Source: Haemaphysalis longicornis (Eukaryota > Arthropoda > Arachnida > Ixodida > Ixodidae). From it: a stretch of 64,000 bases of DNA. Positions 1-12,211 of the stretch are shown piece by piece. The stretch spans positions 19,338,955 through 19,402,954 of the forward strand of contig CM023449.1 in assembly GCA_013339765.2 (NCBI GenBank), given 5' to 3'. A model generated the notes under the pieces. That model saw only the letters and a list, made by a program, of their open reading frames with translations. It was not told the origin of the DNA and ran no database searches. Positions within the stretch are counted from its first letter, which is position 1. Every line of letters begins with the position of its first letter. The translations under genes were made by a program, and so were the position numbers.

Positions 1-345
1 TAAAGTGGATTGTGTTGGTATGTGTTGCGTCATAGCCGCGGCACGTTGCGTCATAGCCGCGGCAGACGCGCTGGGGCCGGCGCATGTGCAGTACTCTCTC
101 TTCCGCGGTTTCCTCTCCTTCGGGCGCGCTGCGCATATAACCGGTGTGCCGTTCTCCGGCGAAGCAACATCCACGCTTGGCTCAAACACCTAGAGTCCAC
201 GCCGCTTTACAAGTACGCCAACGTCGTCATCGACTGGCACCGGCTTACGCAGTCCCCTCAACGTTATGCGCGCTATAAAACGCGGTCCCTTCGCCGCTGC
301 GCCTATGCGTCGCATCTACACAGGGGTTCCCGCGAGGGGAGGTGG
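1..345 (+). repeat. Promoter-like module of a Helitron-type repeat, copy 1
   Basis: This stretch matches 43439-43730 almost base for base, so the window opens inside a dispersed element. It has two tandem copies of a 20-base unit around TTGCGTCATAGCCGCGG (about 22-62) and a TATA-like CTATAAAA at 273-280. It ends near a GC hairpin (CCCGCGAGGGG, about 328-341). The coding remnant at 609-1040 follows on the same strand, so this may be the promoter and leader of that element; that link is inference. Confidence 0.7.
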
Positions 346-608
346 GAGTTTTTTAGGGGCGAAGCTCCTTAGGGCGTGGGTCTGTCCATCCTCGACGTAT
401 GTATGTAGCCACCTCTAGTTTAGTTCTGGATTGTTTACTAGATGGCGGACTTGTATATGATGAAAAGATGCGCTTGGATTGTTTACTAGATGGCGTGGCT
501 ACCTCTAGTTTAGTTCTTGGATTGTTTACTAGATGGCGGGGAGCGTTGTAATAAAATCCGTTCGCTTGTTGGCGCACGCTCGGAGTCGCCCGATGGATAA
601 GGCTGCAG

Positions 609-1040
609 ATGTGCGAGCCCGCGAGGCAGAAGCGGCTCCGTGAAGCTGCGCGACGCTGCCGCCAAGATCCTGCCGTACGAGAGCGGGAGGCCGAAGCGTG
701 TCGTCTGGCTGCGCGACGACGCCGCAAGATCCCAGCGTTCGAGAACGAGAGGCCCAAGCGTCACGGCAACGGCGCGAGGACCCTGCCGTACGCGAAGCGG
801 CACGGCCTGCGGCGCGAAGAGGATCTCCAAAACGTCAGAGAACGGGAAGCGGCGCGGAAAGCGCGCGTATCGGCAGGGCAGACCCCCGATGCAGTGAGAG
901 CTCGTGAGGCGTCTGCAAAACGCATCAGGCGAGCTCAGCCCCAAGGTGCCGACGCGCGGTTTAAGCGAGACTTTCTAGACGTTACGTTCGGACACAGATG
1001 TAGTGGGCGAACTTTCACTGAAGAGTCACGGTTTTACCGA
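609..1040 (+). pseudogene. Helitron-like protein, N-terminal Arg/Glu repeat remnant
   Basis: The frame encodes degenerate repeats of the form 'R-R-DPAVREREAEA', then a segment ending FKRDFLDVTFGHRC. Arthropod Helitron replication/helicase proteins often open with such Arg/Glu/Ala repeats followed by a FGHxCxxC zinc-knuckle-like segment; I make the assignment from that resemblance. The repeat register is kept between 620 and 900, but some units are garbled by small indels. The expected second Cys pair is lost and the frame stops at about 1041, so no Rep or helicase domain follows. The short inverted motif GGGGCGAAGCTCCT (about 356-370) recurs reversed at about 1052-1066, bracketing the remnant. 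A transposon fragment, not a host gene. Confidence 0.55.
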
Positions 1041-1069
1041 TGATTTCCCCTCAGGAGCTTCGCCCACTC

Positions 1070-1850
1070 ATCATCATTCACCCCGTGGATATGCTGTGAA
1101 TTTTTTTTAAACGCTTCTGACTGATTAATGAGGCGTTTCACGGGGCTACCACTCATGTCCCAGCTGATTTGGGGATACTTACGACGCATTAAAAATAAAT
1201 TTGGCAATATGTACTGGAGGGCGCAAAAAAACTTTACTCGTTTATAATGCGAAGTTGCGGCATTTTGAATGAAACGAGGTTGCATATGTTGTATTCCTGG
1301 TCCCCCTTGGTCATGATTTTCCTCCATTCACTTGTATGACTAGTGACTTTATTCAATTGAACACCTGTTAATAATAATGACGCCTGACACAATTCTCCGC
1401 ATTTTTTCTGCATGTGACATCTCAAAATAAAAACGCCATGATACGCGATTTACAACATCCCTGCACAGATCAATTTTTTTTTGTCAAATCACATGCTTGT
1501 CCTCGTAATTCGATAGGCTACGGTTTCACTCCCAAAAATGAGCTTTGTGTTGTGATATTACGCAATGTGAGCTCGACGTTTTGCATGGAAACACATTGCA
1601 ACGCAGCATTGCAACCGCTGGGTATTATTGCTTTCTGCGTCTAAAAATAATACTTCAGACCATAATAACCATTCAGATCCCGAAATGTAAGACTGCCAGC
1701 AGCGTATACGCGACAAATGCCTCGTTGGGTCACTGCGCAAAGGTGCTCAAAATTATAGCAGGTAAAAAAAACTGGGGTCCAAATTCCTGAATGTGGAATA
1801 GTCACGCATTGCACTATCTATATCGTACAACGTTACATTCGTGTTGTGTT
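1070..1850. other. Non-coding stretch, nothing recognised
   Basis: AT-rich sequence with only short, unsupported open frames. On the minus strand it lies just downstream of the M13 exon at 1866-6711, so it is probably intron. No further M13 exon, in particular no HExxH motif, was seen. Confidence 0.4.
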
Positions 1851-1865
1851 AAGTTGCAAGCGTAC

Positions 1866-4800
1866 CCCGTTCTGTTCCGAGAGGATTCGCGTGAAGCAGG
1901 CAGGCAGGACTCGCTCGACGGCCATCAGGCAGAGCAGCTGAGTGTCGGACACGTCGTCGAACGTCCGCCCGCGGACGCTTTTGGCGAACAGCTGGCGCAG
2001 AGACGTGAACTTGTCGGGTAGGAAGGGCGCCAGCTGCACCAGCACCAGGAAGCCGAGGTAGTTTAGGGTGGCTCGCGGTCGCAGCTCTCGCACGGCTGTG
2101 GCCAGGAAATGACGCACGTAGTCGGAAGACCGCATGACGACCGCGGCCTCGGCGCTGTCGAACGAGTCGACCCCGTCGAACGCAGCGCCCAGCAAGTTTC
2201 GATACCCCGGATCGAGGTCTGAAAGTTTGGCGACATAGGCGGCGCCGGTGTCGATGTCCGGCGTAGCGGGAACCGACGGAGTGGAGCCAAGGCGTACGAA
2301 CGCGGTCATGACTTCTTCGAGCAGCGCGTTGCCGATGCTCTGGGAATTTTCCGCGGCCAGATCCAGGAGCGCCATGCGGAAGATTCTCGTGACGCTCTGC
2401 CGAGAAGCGTCGTTGCAGGAGAAGATGAACCGGGGCTTGTTCAGCTCGGCCAGGGTCGTCCCAGCGGCGGAGGCACGAGGATTGCGAACCAGGGATACTT
2501 GGACGAGGGCTTCCAGGCCCAGATCCCGCACAAGCTGACCCGCGTACGTCCACACGTCCGCCACGCCCGCTTCCTGCGTCCTGGGCCACTGACCGATCTT
2601 CCAGCCCTTGTAGAGATCGTGCACTCGGTCCAGGCCGGTGTTGGCTTTTTTGCGATCTGCGCATGCTCGGCGAAGGGACGCCGCCAGCTGCACATCCTTG
2701 CGCTCGGAGACGTCCAGCAAGGGTGCCAGGTCCCTGGTGAGGGCGTCCAGTAGGAGCGTGTCGGTCGATATGCCACCACCGGCTCCGGCTCCGTTGACCG
2801 TGTGCGCCTTCGCCCAGGCTTCGCACACGTGCTCGTAGAAATTGTCGCACGCTTTCTTGCTGTCACTGAGTAGAGAAGAGAGGTACTCGGCCTCGCGGTT
2901 GCAGTAGTCGCTGTCGCAGTAAACAATGCCTCCGACACGCCCCGCTGGGGTGGCAGTGGTCCTCTGGGTCATGGGCTGGGACTCTGTCGGACTGCTGGTG
3001 GCTTTGGCGATGATAATGAATGCTGCAAACATCAGCATCAGCGACAACAGCAGCAGAGAGAACAGCGTGCATATCGCGCACATGATCAGGTTGTTTGAGC
3101 GGTCAGGGCGTTCGGACGACCGGGTGTTCTCAACGTGCCTCTTGCCTTTTCGCCATTTGCTGCCCCCTCTCGACTTGCTTTTCTTCGCGTACGGTTTCTT
3201 CCTTTTGCGCCGTTCTTCTTCGTCCTTGTGATGAGCTTGCGAAGGCGCTTTTTCGTCGTGCGGTTTTTGAGCAATGTCTTCCTTCTCGCTCCTTGCGTTG
3301 CCGCTGTCGTCATGTGCAGATGGACTCGCAGGCGAAACTGAAGTAGGATCAGAAGATTCTACTTTCCGTTCACTTTCCTCGGTGACGTCTGTGCGGGCTC
3401 GTTGTCTCCCGGTTGGGGTCTCTTCAAGATGCCCGTTCTTGTCTCTAGCAACACGTGTAGTTGGCGGAACGGATGTAGAAGGCGGGGATTTAGCTTCTCC
3501 TTCCGCACTCTTCGCCGTCGTACTTTTTGGGCATGAATATTGATTCCCTGCACGCTCTTCAACCTGGCTTTTGTCTTTGCTTTCAGGGCTTAAAAGGGCT
3601 GCTGAATCGCCAGAAGGAAGGTACTGTTTCTTCGCTTTTCTTTCATTCGGAGAGTTTGATTTTCCCGCCACTGCAACGCCTAAGCTGACGAATTCCTTTT
3701 CCGGAGTGATGCAGAAAGGGGCATTAAAGGGATCGCTATTGAGACCAGCTGCGTGGCTCACTAGTGCTAAAGTTGCCTGATCTCGCTGTGTTGCCTTGTC
3801 CTGAAGTAAACCTACATTTTGGGGCGATTCTTCCGTGGTCCTGGCAAATGCTTCTGCGTGACGAATGAGGTCGTGCACTGATGGCGTTTTTATCGCCCCA
3901 GCATCCGGGGTCGAAATAGCCTCCTCCTGGCATTCAGATTTTGCCGCGCGAAGCCGTAGTTTTCTTTTCCTTGGTGAGATCTGCTTCCGTACGGTAGCTG
4001 TTTCCGGCGACTCAGTGGGTGGGTCTTTAAGCGTTGTGGTCGACGCCCTTTGCTCAATCTCTATCAAGGAAAGGTTTGGCGATGACGAGCCAAGTTTCGT
4101 TCTTGAGCCTGCAGCGTCTTCCTCTACGTCGGCCACGTGTTCACGGTAGTGCCAAACTTTAGTAACTGCTGGCGACCTTGACCGGATAGATTTTGTCTGC
4201 CGCGTCCTTTTGGGTACTGACGCTTTCGAGAGTGCTGCGTTCGCTTGCTCGTCTTGTTCACGCAAGTCTCTCTTAATTATGGTGCTGACCAAAGGAGCCG
4301 CGTTCAAAAGCCACTTCATGACGTGTCTAGCCTGTTGCTCCAGGGGGTGGAAGTAGGGGGGGACACGGCGCCGTGCTTCGCGCCGACTGCCGAGCGAGTG
4401 ACGACCATACTGACCGTACGCATCACTCGCAGGGTGTGGGCGCTCGCTGGTGCCGACCTGGGATGAATTGCTTCTTGCTTGATGCTTGCCTTTGACACAT
4501 CGCTCTGACGGCTTTTCGTTTGCTTCTGGGATCTGTTCGACCGTCCCAATCGCCGTGGGTAGCCCTGGGAATATGTCGGGACCGGCAGGTGTCAGTGGAA
4601 GATCGTCACTGCCTGCTGTTCGCAGCGAAACCTGTTCCTGCACCTTGCAGTTAGAAGAGCTGCTCATTGCGCTTACGGGGAGAACTGCGCTCGATGGTTG
4701 GTCAGTTAATTCAAGAGGAGGAATGAACGAGGAGTCCATCGTCTGCACTCTTGTTTCCAGCAGTGATTCCGTTGCAGGCCCGGGGTCTACGGTTGGTACT

Positions 4801-6711
4801 GAGGACGCTGCTGCGAGACGTTCACTCTCGTCACCAGGCGGCACGGGCGCTGGAAACACAATAAGACGCCGCTCTTGCGAAGCTGCAAATTCTCTCGAAC
4901 GACGATTCCTCTCGTGAACTGTTGCAGGCGATTCTTCGGGCGCCATTTTAAAGGGTTCGCCCGCAGGCGCTATCTCTAACGCTGGCACAGAGGGCCTTTC
5001 CTCAACGAGGCGTTCTTCGTCATCTGGTGGTACGAGAGCATGAAGCGAAGCCGGCTGAAACACTAGCGAAGTTGGCATTGGAAGTGTTTTTTCAACAAGT
5101 CGGTCTTCGTCATTTAGCGGAACAGGAACCGGATACAAGACTGGATGAGCCTCTCGCGAACGCCGCTCGGTGTGGTAGCCAACTGCTCTTGAGCGTCCGT
5201 TTTTAAGTTCTATCGACCGCTGCTGAGAGCTAAGGGCACAGAGAGTCGCGGAAGAGCGTCGTGACTCCATGTGTTGCACTGTCAGTGTTGACGGCCTGTG
5301 CTCTGGTGCCAGATCGAGGCGACCGGAAGATTGTGGCCTGTGCCACGTGATGGCTTGCGTAGTTGAAGGGGTTTCGACGATATTGTCGTCAACGGCTCCG
5401 TTAGAGCCAACAGAGGCTACCCCTTCCGCTTTTGCAGTCCTGGCTACGGAACTCTCCATAACGGGGTAGTCAGGCAGTAGTTTGGTGGCGGAGCTTGACA
5501 GTAGCCCTGCCGAATTTAATCGGACAGCTCCGGGCTCGCGGGGAGAAACTTGTGAGGCTTTTGTCGAAGAGCTTTCACGAAGAGCTCTGACTGAGGCTTT
5601 CTCATGGCTCACGCAAATGAGGTTGCTGGCTCTGATTGCGACACTGACGGCAGGAGCGTCGTCTATCTCATTTGGCTCAGCAGGACAAGGAACAAGCGGT
5701 TGGCACTCACTCCGCAGGGGTACCTCGTCAGGTGACCAGATGGTTCGCGTATTCTCTTGCGCTGAGTCTGGAATCTCAGGTTGGATACGTTGAAATGAAT
5801 GGTCATGTCCGATTTCTGTAAAGGACTCGACTGGTTCAATGTGCTGCACGGAACTCGCATCGGTTGGATGGCATTGACCGTGTCCCAGCATGCCTCTGGA
5901 TGGTTGTTGCTGTGGCCGGATGGCTTGTTCAGCTGGCACACGGCACTGGGATGCTTGACGCCGGACGCTTTCCTCACTGTTTCCGGAAGCGGCTGGTATG
6001 ACAGCTTCTATTCCTTGAACAGAGCAGACGGCTGTCGGGTAACACTGGTCTGGCTCGGTCGCGGGGCTGTGTAGTACCTCCCGTGACCCCATTGTCCGCA
6101 TTGTACGTTCCTCTAGCAACTTTTGGCCGTCTGACAACTCGCACCAAACCGTGTCCAGGCTCGATTGCTTCGATGGTATGGTTGGGACAGGTGGATTGTT
6201 GCCGTCCGTCAAACAGTTGGAGCGCATCGGCACCACGCTGGAGACCTTGGCACCGGGGGCCCATTCGGTGGAGCTTCGATCCCCACTGTGCTCCCGCTGA
6301 CCAATTGAGGCGCTGCTCCCTCTTTGAGCACACATTGACCTAGTTTCTTTACTTCTAGCAGGGGTGGGCGCTGTGACTGGTCCGGCTGCGTCGACAAAGA
6401 CCAGAGGGAGAGACGCTACAGTTCCTCGTGGAGAGAGTCCTCGGCGGAGCGAAATGTCGTATGTCCCGCCCTCCAGCGAATTCCCTGCGAGACCATCGCG
6501 CGGGGCGACGCCGTCGCTGCAGGTGATGTCGAAAGTCTCCCCAAAGCTTTGCGTCGACCCCCAAAAAAGAAGCGGTGCTGCTGTTTCCGTTGTTTCCGTT
6601 GGGGCTTCTTGCATTGGTCGTTGGTAGTTTTCGGGCGTTCCTCTGGGGTCACCGGGCGTTTTTGCTTTATCGGTCGCGAGCGGGCTTTGCTTTGTAGCAG
6701 GCGGGCAGGGG
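1866..6711 (-). CDS. M13 (neprilysin-like) peptidase family protein, giant exon with disordered cytoplasmic tail
   Basis: One continuous frame of more than 1,600 codons. In order: about 1,200 residues rich in Ser, Pro, Glu, Thr and Arg with no recognisable fold (6711 to about 3200); a basic patch (KKRKK-like, about 3130-3220); a 25-30 residue hydrophobic helix (about 3000-3090); then an ectodomain (2990-1866). The ectodomain begins with the M13_N pattern YCDSDYC...ACDNFYEHVCEAW and later has further cysteines (CADR, FSCND, CLMAVERVLPAC). The topology is type II membrane. No ATG opens the frame: its first codon near 6773 is TTG. A good acceptor (TTTTCAG) ends at 6712, so the exon probably starts at 6711; an ATG near 6614 is the alternative start. 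A weak donor (GTACGC) sits just below 1866. The catalytic HExxH half is not in this exon and must lie beyond the window, if it exists. Family call is firm; boundaries and activity are not. Confidence 0.8.
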
Positions 6712-7300
6712 CTGAAAAGGTTAAACCTGCGGAAGGGGGACGCACATTCGTCTTTGATCCAGTTATTGTACAACGAAACTGTTATTATGCCGTTACTCTA
6801 CCTGGACCAGTGAGGTGAACGATGATGCTTGTACCCGCTGAGCCGGGTATTCTTTTGATAAGAAAACGTTCGCGAAAGGTTAGGGTGGGGGGAACACGAA
6901 AAAGGAAGGAGGGGTGACATATTAAGACGCAAAAAAGTAAAAAATTAAAACGGAGTTAAAAATGCGCTGGTGGCGTCCTACATCAAATTTCGAATTGTTT
7001 TCTTCATTTCTCTTTTGTGGCAAAGCATTCCAAAATAGCTAACCGTCGTGTTGGGAGCAGGCGCCGAATGCACAAAGGTTACCCCATCGCTTGGGATAAA
7101 ACATAATTACGGGTGTGTTTTTACTTGGTGACGTTTGCAGTAGGTTTTCAGCGCCGCAGCTAGAAATTTTGGCGGCGTGGGAGGAGCGTGTGAGGGGATG
7201 GCGGCCGCCTTATCCGTAGGCCAATGACGGGGCCAGCTCGCCGCACAAAGATGGCTCCTAGCTGCTTCCCCATCCTTGTCTTGCGGCCATATAATTGTTG
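6712..7300. other. Presumed intron or upstream region of the M13 gene
   Basis: No coding signal that I can support. AT-rich with short A and G runs. On the minus strand it lies immediately upstream of the acceptor of the large M13 exon. Confidence 0.35.
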
Positions 7301-7306
7301 CTGGCG

Positions 7307-7396
7307 TGGATATCAGCTCCGCACTGCTGATATAAGCTGTGGAGCTGGAGCTGTGCGGAGCTGATATCAGCGGATGCCAGCTCCGCACAGCCTGAC
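7307..7396. repeat. Short clustered inverted repeats (GATATCAGCTCCGCA)
   Basis: GATATCAGCTCCGCA occurs at about 7309-7323, is inverted at about 7353-7369, and a partial forward copy CCAGCTCCGCACAGC follows at about 7377-7391. The segment can fold on itself. Origin unknown; possibly the core of a small foldback element. Confidence 0.5.
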
Positions 7397-7739
7397 ACAC
7401 ACCCATTGTGCTCACGTGGAACTCTTCCGTCGGGGGTCGTGGTCGGTTTGCGGAAGTGGTGGAGTTCTCTGTGGTCCAGGCCATCGTGGCGGGGGGCGGG
7501 CCTGGCCTCCGTGTGCGTTCGCGAGCCAGCTGCCCAGGAGGCGTACACGAGGCCCTGACGACTGCGCGTATACAGGAGGCGCATTTTTAGAAGGCCGTGT
7601 GGAGCGGTGCCTTATAGGTATACAGCTGCGGACACAAGATGCATACATTTTTTGAACCTCAAGTCGTGCGTAGCACGTCAAGTCACGTGGGAAGTCACCC
7701 ACTTGTCACGTACAGGGACGTAACTTATCGCCTTTGTTA

Positions 7740-9645
7740 TTACCTAACAACACTTTTTAGGCCCTTTTTGGCCGAAAAGGGTGTAAAAAATCTTTTCCCA
7801 TGGCGCAAACCTTTAAAGGGTGTTTTGGATAAAAAAGGGTGTTCTCGTGAACGCCCTAAAATAAGGGTGTGGGCAGCGCAGCTACGCGTGACAATGTGGA
7901 TTGGCTGAGCGCGCAGCATGACATGGACACATTCAACACATACAAATTACACTTCGACCACAAATACATCGAGCAAGAAAACAAACAGGAAGCGTGGAGA
8001 TAGCGAGTACTCACTTTGAATACATCTGCTCTTTTTGATTTCATGGGCGAAAGCCCTCCGATAGAGTCGGTGGGCTTATCGAAAAGATCAGATATTTTAG
8101 TGCTAATTTTTGAATTATGCATTTTAATGTGAGCATATACGTACCAGTCAGAATGAGGATTTGCAAACCCTTTTTAATCGTGAGGTAGTTGGTAAAGTTT
8201 AACAAGTCAAAGAATTTTGTTAAATATATATCAAACACCTATTCCACCCATTTCAACACTCACCGAGAAGGGTGTCAATTTTTTCAGCACCCTTTTTCCC
8301 ACACGCGTGTAAACCTACAAATTAGGGTGTTGAAAACTAGGAAAAAAGGTGTGAAAGACCGCAAACAAAGAAAAACGGTGTAAAAGACCAACTTCGGAGG
8401 TATGTCATACCCGTTTACACGGGGGGAACATTTTCTACAAGCGGGAGGATGTTTTGTAACTCACGATGTTAAAAACAACATGAATTGGCATAATGTATTA
8501 CCAGCAGAGCTGGTTAAGCCTAAGTTAGGTTCGATGACTTTAGCAAAAAAAAAAAAAAATACAAGAACTGCGCCGCCTATAAAGGGTGCACCACCGCAGA
8601 TAGATTATAACGCTGAAGCCGGCTTACGATCCTGTTCGAGTGTGAGCACAATGGGTGCATGCGTATTCGCACCTCTTCCAATAGCATTTTAAAGGTACTG
8701 GGCTTTTTGGGACACTAAAACGCCAAAAAAAATGGCGCAGCAATAAGGGTGCAAAAACGTTGCACTAGTAGTGCAAGGATGAAGAAACAGCATAGCTGGG
8801 GGTCGACCTAGCTTGTTTCCTCCTTAAATCCGCTGTCAGTACGGGGGACACACTTAACAGCTTTGTAAAATCCGGCTAACCTCGGCCTCACCCCTCAGCA
8901 CTTAGCCTATATCCTAGCAAGAAGATTACAAAACCCAGGAAAACTTACCAAAGCCTAGCAAAACCTAGCAAAACTCAGTAACACCGGAAGAAGCTACGTC
9001 GACCCCGAGCTCCGCTGTTTTGTTTTTGCAACCTATTTCACACCCTTTCAACACCCTACAGAAAGCCGGGGGTGTTGCGGTCGCTCAACACCCTTTTACC
9101 CACACAAAAAGAGTGTGAAGCTAAAAATTAGGGTGTAGGAACCTAACAAAAAGGGCGTAATGATTTTCCAACACCGTTATTCCACTTATACTGCGCCTTT
9201 TTTAGGCAATAAGGGTGCAAAAACGTTGAGTGTGTATATATAGTCTTTTTAATTTTATAAGGTCAAAATTTACGTTTCGAGGTGCTAATCTCGGGCCATG
9301 AGGCGCACCGTATACGGAAACGAGTGATCATTGAAAACGAACAATTTTGTTTTTGTTTTGAACATTTCATACGAGGTGGGGAAAGGGCATGATGGGATAT
9401 CTTATACTTCGAAGTGCAATAATACTTGCATGCATGGCCTTAATCAGTAGCTGAGCACCTTTTGCACACCTTTCCAACACCCTACCAAAATTCAACGGTG
9501 TTGAAGTTAACACCCCCTTTTTTAGACAGAAAGGGTGTAGAGCTACGAATAACGGTGTTGAAAGCCAAGAAACAGGGTGTAATGGCGAATGGCCTTTTCC
9601 AATTATGCTACGGCCTTTTTGGCCTGAAAAGGTGTAAAACACTGG
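7740..9645. repeat. Cluster of degenerate GGGTGT/ACACCC palindromic repeat units
   Basis: At least four related units of about 150-190 bases lie at 7740-7885, 8235-8390, 9035-9235 and 9450-9645, with a partial one near 8700-8770. Each starts with inverted ACACCCTTT and CAACACCCT blocks, is followed by AAAGGGTGT and TTAGGGTGTTGAAA, and three share a terminal hairpin of the type GGCCTTTTTGGCC-AAAAGGGTGTAAAA. No coding capacity is visible. They resemble a clustered palindromic MITE. I do not know a family name. Confidence 0.65.
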
Positions 9646-9955
9646 TTGATTCCGCTGTCATAGGAATTAGTAAACACGAAAGTGAAATGTGCAGAGAAAT
9701 CTGCAGCTGAGCATGATTTCCGAGCCGGCGGCTGTCTTGCGGATGTGCTTGGCGAGCGAAGTCCTGCTGGCGGGTCGCTTCGGCAAAGGTGTACTGGCTT
9801 CATTTCAGGGACGGATATGACGTCAGTGAAATCTTGTGGTATCGCGGCATAAAACACTTTCGTTAAAATATAAAACTCGAAAACGAACAACCCTTAATTA
9901 TAACGTACTCTTTAGTACTAAAGGTTTGCTTCCCCGCAAGAAGGCCTCCGTGTGC
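9640..9955 (+). repeat. Dispersed repeat, copy A (inverted partner at 18465)
   Basis: Over about 300 bases this matches the reverse complement of 18465-18750. Shared blocks include CTGTCATAGGAAT, GCGGCTGTCTTG, TCGCTTCGGCAAAGGTG, AAAACACTTTCG and TTTAGTACTAAAGGTTGC-type ends. A third, shorter relative lies at 9985-10065 (CTTCCGTGACGGAAATGACG), and 16665-16700 carries the same CCGTCACGGAAGTGACG core. Non-coding; probably a SINE or MITE of unknown class. Confidence 0.65.
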
Positions 9956-10079
9956 AGGAGTGCAGCCTTACAGGCCGCTTGCTTCGTTGTACTGGCGTCA
10001 CTTCCGTGACGGAAATGACGCCAGCGAAATCTTGGTGTAGCGGGGAATAAAACACTTTCCTGTTAAAATGTTTAGTGCG

Positions 10080-11835
10080 TGGGCCACTTTAGCTTTGAGA
10101 AACCTCTCCTTCTCCCGTTGGCTTCCTAACTAGAGCGATGGGAGATCTGGCCATCCAACCCCCCCTCTGCCTACCCACAGCACAGGCGGCGCGGACTCCA
10201 TTTTGAGCTCCACTGAAGATAAGTACTCCCCTGCGCTCCTGGGCCGTTTGAAATTAATATTAGAAGTATTTTCTCTCTCCCCTCAGCTGTAAGCGAACCA
10301 TGCCGTGCGCATAGATCGCTCTTTGCAGCACTCTAAAATGAACTCTTAACAACGTTCGGGCTCTGGACACTGAGACATCGAGATAACTGACGTTAAGAGC
10401 GTCATCGCACATGGCGGTCATGATGAACGAATAAATTGAATCTGCCTCTCGGCCTTGCCTTCCAGCTGAGAGTCGCTTCGAGGCATGGCTCTGGTGTACG
10501 TGGCCCTCCGGGGCGCATCGGGGAGCGCCTCCAGGGGACTGCCGGTTGTTGCTGGGAGTGGCGGAAGAGCCTCGGGTTGGAGTTCCTCCGCGGCTTGGCC
10601 ATTGCTTGGGCCCTCGCCACGCCCAGTTCCGGGCCTGGCGCGTTTCATTTGGAAGGCAGAGGGGCTGGTTGGTTGGTTGGTTGGATCCGGAACGAGAATG
10701 GCGCGTACCCACTCTGGGGGATTGGCCAAGTCTTATTGTGATTTCACTGCTAAAGAAGCTTAGTAATTAGTTTCAAACGAAGGGAAAATAGGGTACAGTG
10801 ATGCTAACAATTTTGGAACCAAAAGAAATTCAATACTACTGTACCAACAGGTATTTCAATAAACGAATAAAAATGGGTTGAAGCTATTGATTAACAAGGC
10901 AAGCGACCTGTTTCGGCAATAAATGAGTGAAGAGCGCGAGTCGGCTGGCCGTACCACTCCGCCGTTCTTCGTTCTCTTCCAGCGTCTTGGCCTGAGGCGG
11001 AGTCACCTCTGCTATGGCCCGTGTAGCACAGCACAAAAAGAAAAGAAAGAACACGGGCAGGGCCCTTGGTAAGCCGTAATAACTACGTAATTCGGGATGT
11101 CGTGGCAGTTAACTCTACTCATTTAACGCTTCTATTTCCTTCTGTGGGAAAATAAATTAACCCTTTAGGCTTTAGCAAAGGCACACCTCAACGCTTTAGC
11201 CCTTGCCAATCTCCCTTCATGGGTACGCGCTAGGTAATCCAAGGCTTGCATCATGTAATGACGACATCGCCGTTGGCATCGCAAAAGTCCGACCTAACAA
11301 GCCCGCTTGCTTCTAATTTCAGCGTAATCTATTGAAAGTGAACGGGGATTTTAAGTGGATAGCGGCCGCCCGAGGACCACCTGTACGCGCCTGTGACACT
11401 CAATCCACTTATTGTGTAGCGACTGGGTAGGAGGCCCAATTGTGCAGTGGCAGAGGCAGTACGTGCGCGCGAGCATTCCAGCGATCCGGTGCGTCCGGGC
11501 GGTTGATTCGGGGGTCTTCCGGCATCCAAACCGCTTTCCGAAGCGGGAGGCGCGTGCGCAGACACGTCCGTTCCCGGTCTTGTGTTTCACTCAGTAAGGC
11601 TTCCCTTGAGCCTGCGTTTCAGCTGCGGTGGGTTTATTTTCAGTATGAAACGACAGGCCGTAGACGTTTCGCTGCACAGAGCACCCACGTGACATGTCTG
11701 TTCGCGCGATGGAGAACCGTATTTCAACGTGGTTATTGGCTGCGCCCCAAGCCTAAAGCGACCTGAAACATACCATATCACCATTACTAACAAAAACGAC
11801 CCGTAGATTTCAGTTTAGAAGAAAAAAATGAAATG
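10080..11835. other. Long stretch without recognisable genes
   Basis: I find no supported exon or transposon protein here. The only local features are a (GGTT) run at about 10668-10684 and GC-rich patches at 10440-10640 and 11360-11580 whose open frames look random. Confidence 0.35.
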
Positions 11836-11872
11836 TAGAAATAAAATAGGCAATGAAAAAAAAAAAGAAACA

Positions 11873-11955
11873 GATCGACTTGCTGGGGCTCGAACCCAAG
11901 CCGCCAGCGCCAATACTCAGTGCTCTACGTCAAGGCCAGAGAGCCAGAACGGCGG
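11873..11955 (-). repeat. tRNA-derived SINE head or tRNA pseudogene
   Basis: On the minus strand the sequence has GTAGAGCACTGAG (A-box-like) and then GGGTTCGAGCCCC (B-box). The T-arm pairs almost fully (TTGGG/CCCAG), and a T-rich stretch follows at about 11850-11873. No full cloverleaf with a matched acceptor stem could be drawn, so I call it tRNA-derived rather than a working tRNA gene. Confidence 0.5.
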
Positions 11956-12211
11956 GTTCACTTTGGCAGGCGCTCAAAAGAATAGCGCGCGCAGTGACAT
12001 CACACGTGTCACGTGGTTGCTCTGTGCAGTGAAGCGTTTGGAATCACGCGTCCAGGAGAGGGACCGCATGCCTCACCTTGCGAGGGGAAGATCCCTCTCT
12101 ACGGGAGCAACGAGGCACGTCATCCGCTCCACCACACGTTGGTCGGGAACAGTCTATAAGGAAAAACGGGTGCATGTGTTTGCATGAATATGCACACGCC
12201 GTTCTACAATA

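Noticed and set aside
1849..2850. 333-codon minus-strand frame overlapping the M13 exon
   Set aside because: It is an Arg/Pro-rich alternative reading frame of GC-rich M13 sequence, with no domain of its own.
6714..6773. Start of the M13 protein at the beginning of the open frame
   Set aside because: The first codon is TTG, not ATG, and a good splice acceptor follows at 6712. The exon more likely starts there or translation starts at the ATG near 6614.
7107..7584. Overlapping minus-strand frames of 108-125 codons
   Set aside because: No motif, no convincing splice sites, and they span the inverted GATATCAGCTCCGCA repeats.
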